From: CAZGMJ01 sp964649005
GTDB taxonomy: Bacteria > Planctomycetota > Phycisphaerae > Sedimentisphaerales > Anaerobacaceae
DNA length: 9,468 nt
Reading direction: 5' to 3'
Assembly: GCA_964649005.1 (NCBI GenBank)
Contig: CAZYMD010000186.1
Span: forward strand, 1 to 9,468
In this document: one piece after another, positions 7,439 to 9,468 of the stretch
Position numbering within the stretch: the stretch's first letter is position 1
How the letters are laid out: every line of letters begins with the position of its first letter
Position numbers and translations under genes: made by a program
Notes under the pieces: model-generated
Databases searched by the model: none
What the model was told of the DNA's origin: nothing
What the model saw: the letters and a program-made list of their open reading frames with translations, nothing else

Positions 7439-9349
7439 TCACGGACCTACCTTGACGATGCCTTCGCACCAGTGACGCAGGTCCCAATCGTTGAATTGTA
7501 TGTCCGACGTAATTATATAGACGCTTGGGCTTGTTTGAGATTGCGTTGTGATCTTGAAGCTGGCTTCATTTTCCTGTCTTGGGGCGATATTGAGTGAGAG
7601 AGTCGCCGGTTGGAGCTTCAGACCTTTGGGGATGTGTGGTGTTACCGTATAGAAGGTTGGCTTGTCTGAGTGGTTGAATATTTTGACAGCGATTTCTACA
7701 GTTTCTCCGGGTTTTACTGTCTGGCCGTAGGGGTAGATACGGGCCCAGCGTTCGTCGACGCCATAATTTGGCTCATCCCAGGGGAACAGTTCTTTCAGTG
7801 TTTGTTTTCGCTTGGCCAGCGTGTCGATCATGTGGGCGATCTGGTTTTCGTCGTAGGCGAACGGTTCGAGGACGTGTTCGTTTATCAGCAGGCAGCCGGG
7901 AGGCAAGCCCTTGAGGAAGTTCAGGCAGTAAAGATAGCCCATTCCTTCGTGCATTAAATTGCGATTCAAGAGGCAGTAGTCGTCGATGCCCGAAGGCGTG
8001 AAGGAATCGCCCATGAAGAATATGCTCTCGGCCTCATCTTTCTCAACCAGTAGTGCATCGTGGTATATCGTCTGGCCTGGGTAGTCGTAGAAGGTGAGGG
8101 TGAATTCCTTCCAGCGCATTTTGTGCCCATCCGGGACGACGGTCAGGCCCTTAATGGCGTTGGACGTCATGGCGGGCAGACGGTAAGCCTGCGGATTTTC
8201 GAGTACATCCTTCATTACCGGTGATACATAGACGGGACAATGGAACTGCTTGAGCAGCTCATTAACCTTGTCGGTGTGGTCGTCGTGGTAGTGAGTTATG
8301 AACAGGCCATCCAGAGATGAGAATTTGCCGCTTTCCTTGAGTTCCATGACCTTATCGATGATCGACTGCGAGCCTGAGTCGACCAGAAAGGCCGCACCGT
8401 CTTTTGATGTAATGAGACGGGAATTGTCAATCGGGACGATCCAGTCGGGCGGAGCGCTCTCGATCGTCTTTGCATAAGGCATCCAATCAACGCGGCCGGC
8501 TGCCCCAAGCACGCGTTTGGCCAAAATATCGTAGTTGTCCTTGAAATACCAGTGCCCCGCATTGATAGACAGGTAGTTTGCATACGCAGCCTGCACCCTT
8601 TCAATGAGCAGCTCTATAGCCTCCTTGGGATTCTCTATAACCGGCCCTCGTGCGGGAATGAGAACATCTGGCTTCTGCGCCAGGACCTTCCGCAGGCTCT
8701 CAATAAGATCGCCCAGTCTGCCTGCGTAACCGTGATATCCTCCTATGTTAGCTTCTTTCACCGCGTCCTGGAGGCTGTATAGATCGAAGAGCTTGCCCTG
8801 GCCGTAGATGAGGTCGCCCACGAAAGCGTACCTGCGCCGGTCCATATCGAGCAAGTACGAAACGGCGCCCCTGGTGTATCCTGGTGTATCGAGCACCACG
8901 ATTGTCACGCCCCGCCATTGGATAGTGTCACCACCTGAGACACCTCTATCGATCTTTATCGATTCGGTCGGTAACTTAGTTGTCTGCTGGGCATAATCAT
9001 GGAATCTCTTGGTGATTAATTCGGACCAGAAGGTTTCGGCCTTCGTAAAGCAATCCATCTCCGCTTTTGGCGCTACCGATAGGGCCTTGTTCTCGATTAG
9101 CTTCCGACCCGCCCAAACGATATCCCGCCTGCAATGGGTAAAGAGCACCATATCGGCACATTCGATGCGATCCTCTGGATCGCCATAAATTACCAGCGAA
9201 TGTCCATCTTTCTCGACAATGACGCCATTGACAGAGCTATGATTAACTGTGATATGAGAGCCATGCTTTGTCTGCAGCCCCGCCTGGCAGATGGTTGATA
9301 ATATGAACGCCAAAATAAGCATTGGTATCAGGTATTTCGATCTTTGCAT
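7439..9349 (-). CDS. Secreted tandem metallo-beta-lactamase-fold protein with C-terminal Ig-like domain
   Basis: A 636-residue predicted metallohydrolase of unknown substrate. Residues 1-23 are a signal peptide (hydrophobic 7-20, CQA before G24). MBL domain 1 (about 30-255) keeps the fold signature, but its ligand motifs are altered: HxHxDH is HCRRDI (72-77), the usual PGHT is PGYT (156-159), GD is kept (178-179), and the usual GHG is ARG (233-235). MBL domain 2 (about 300-500) has intact HYHDDH (353-358), MGDS (446-449) and NEHV (490-493); the third motif reads PGQTIYHD (424-431), so H430 may serve in place of the usual histidine. About 538-636 resemble a NEW3/Ig-like beta-sandwich (KPGETVEIAVKIFNHS). 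AAGGAA 7 nt upstream supports the start. It is convergent with GH9, with 21 bp between the stops, so it is not in that operon. The individual domains are clear; the function is not. Confidence 0.85.
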   Translation of the reverse strand: MQRSKYLIPMLILAFILSTICQAGLQTKHGSHITVNHSSVNGVIVEKDGHSLVIYGDPEDRIECADMVLFTHCRRDIVWAGRKLIENKALSVAPKAEMDCFTKAETFWSELITKRFHDYAQQTTKLPTESIKIDRGVSGGDTIQWRGVTIVVLDTPGYTRGAVSYLLDMDRRRYAFVGDLIYGQGKLFDLYSLQDAVKEANIGGYHGYAGRLGDLIESLRKVLAQKPDVLIPARGPVIENPKEAIELLIERVQAAYANYLSINAGHWYFKDNYDILAKRVLGAAGRVDWMPYAKTIESAPPDWIVPIDNSRLITSKDGAAFLVDSGSQSIIDKVMELKESGKFSSLDGLFITHYHDDHTDKVNELLKQFHCPVYVSPVMKDVLENPQAYRLPAMTSNAIKGLTVVPDGHKMRWKEFTLTFYDYPGQTIYHDALLVEKDEAESIFFMGDSFTPSGIDDYCLLNRNLMHEGMGYLYCLNFLKGLPPGCLLINEHVLEPFAYDENQIAHMIDTLAKRKQTLKELFPWDEPNYGVDERWARIYPYGQTVKPGETVEIAVKIFNHSDKPTFYTVTPHIPKGLKLQPATLSLNIAPRQENEASFKITTQSQTSPSVYIITSDIQFNDWDLRHWCEGIVKVGP

Positions 9350-9356
9350 AGTACAC

Positions 9357-9362
9357 TTCCTT
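9357..9362 (-). promoter_or_regulatory. Ribosome binding site of the tandem MBL gene
   Basis: AAGGAA on the minus strand, 7 nt before the ATG at 9349. It supports the start that gives a signal peptide. Confidence 0.6.
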
Positions 9363-9402
9363 CGTTACTCAAACAGTCGATCGGCCTAAAAAATATGCCT
9401 CC

Positions 9403-9431
9403 AGCATAGCCTATTTCCACGCTACCGACAA
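9403..9431 (-). promoter_or_regulatory. Candidate sigma-70-type promoter of the tandem MBL gene
   Basis: On the minus strand: TTGTCG (9426-9431), a 17-bp spacer, then TATGCT (9403-9408), about 54 bp before the ATG. Each box matches consensus at 4 of 6, and the -10 hexamer and spacing are identical to those of the candidate cls promoter. The rest of the stretch to the window end shows no gene. Confidence 0.35.
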
Positions 9432-9468
9432 TAATCTAAAACAATCCCTAAAAATGTGAGGTTTATTG

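Noticed and set aside
1..9468. CRISPR array, tRNA, rRNA, insertion sequence or phage genes
   Set aside because: No regularly spaced repeats, cloverleaf-like segments, transposase or integrase motifs, or long terminal inverted repeats were found on reading both strands.

Overview
The window is bacterial and reads as a fragment of a draft or metagenome assembly, since a run of exactly 100 N sits at 5695-5794. Moderate to high GC, several secreted glycoside hydrolases of uncommon families, and a secreted metallo-beta-lactamase-fold protein together suggest a polysaccharide-degrading Planctomycetota lineage (Phycisphaerae/Sedimentisphaerales-like). That placement is from family flavour only. Lentisphaerota or Verrucomicrobiota remain possible, and no marker gene is present.

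Layout. (1) 1-1383, minus: a nearly complete cardiolipin synthase with two transmembrane helices and two intact HKD motifs, running off the left edge within a few codons of its expected end. (2) 1384-1648: a divergent control region. It holds a candidate promoter for the cls gene, an exact TATAAT facing right, and two TGTA-N7-TACA inverted repeats 22 bp apart just upstream of the glycosidase genes. (3) 1649-3958, plus: a secreted TIM-barrel glycosidase-like protein (GHL6 / 'alpha-amylase family' type) with a beta-galactosidase-trimerisation-like domain and a C-terminal beta-sandwich. (4) 4037-5694, plus: a secreted GH97 glycosidase cut off by the gap. (5) 5795-7417, plus: a GH9 glycosidase that has lost its N-terminus in the gap. 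(6) 7439-9349, minus, convergent: a secreted protein with two metallo-beta-lactamase domains in tandem, the first stripped of most metal ligands, plus a C-terminal Ig-like domain.

Genes 3-5 share a strand, and 3 and 4 are only 78 bp apart. They probably form one operon for uptake-side degradation of a glycan, with the paired inverted repeats as its likely operator. The mix of GH97 (alpha-gluco/galactosidase family), GH9 (beta-1,4-glucanase and relatives) and GHL6 does not identify the substrate. A long reading frame appears to run through the N block and join GH97 to GH9. This is almost certainly an artefact of a placeholder length that happens to keep frame, and the two should be annotated as separate partial genes.

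No tRNA, rRNA, CRISPR array, insertion sequence or prophage feature was seen. The best candidates for new biology are the half-degenerate tandem MBL protein and the paired TGTA-N7-TACA sites. The genes themselves belong to recognisable families, and I see no convincing wholly novel system.
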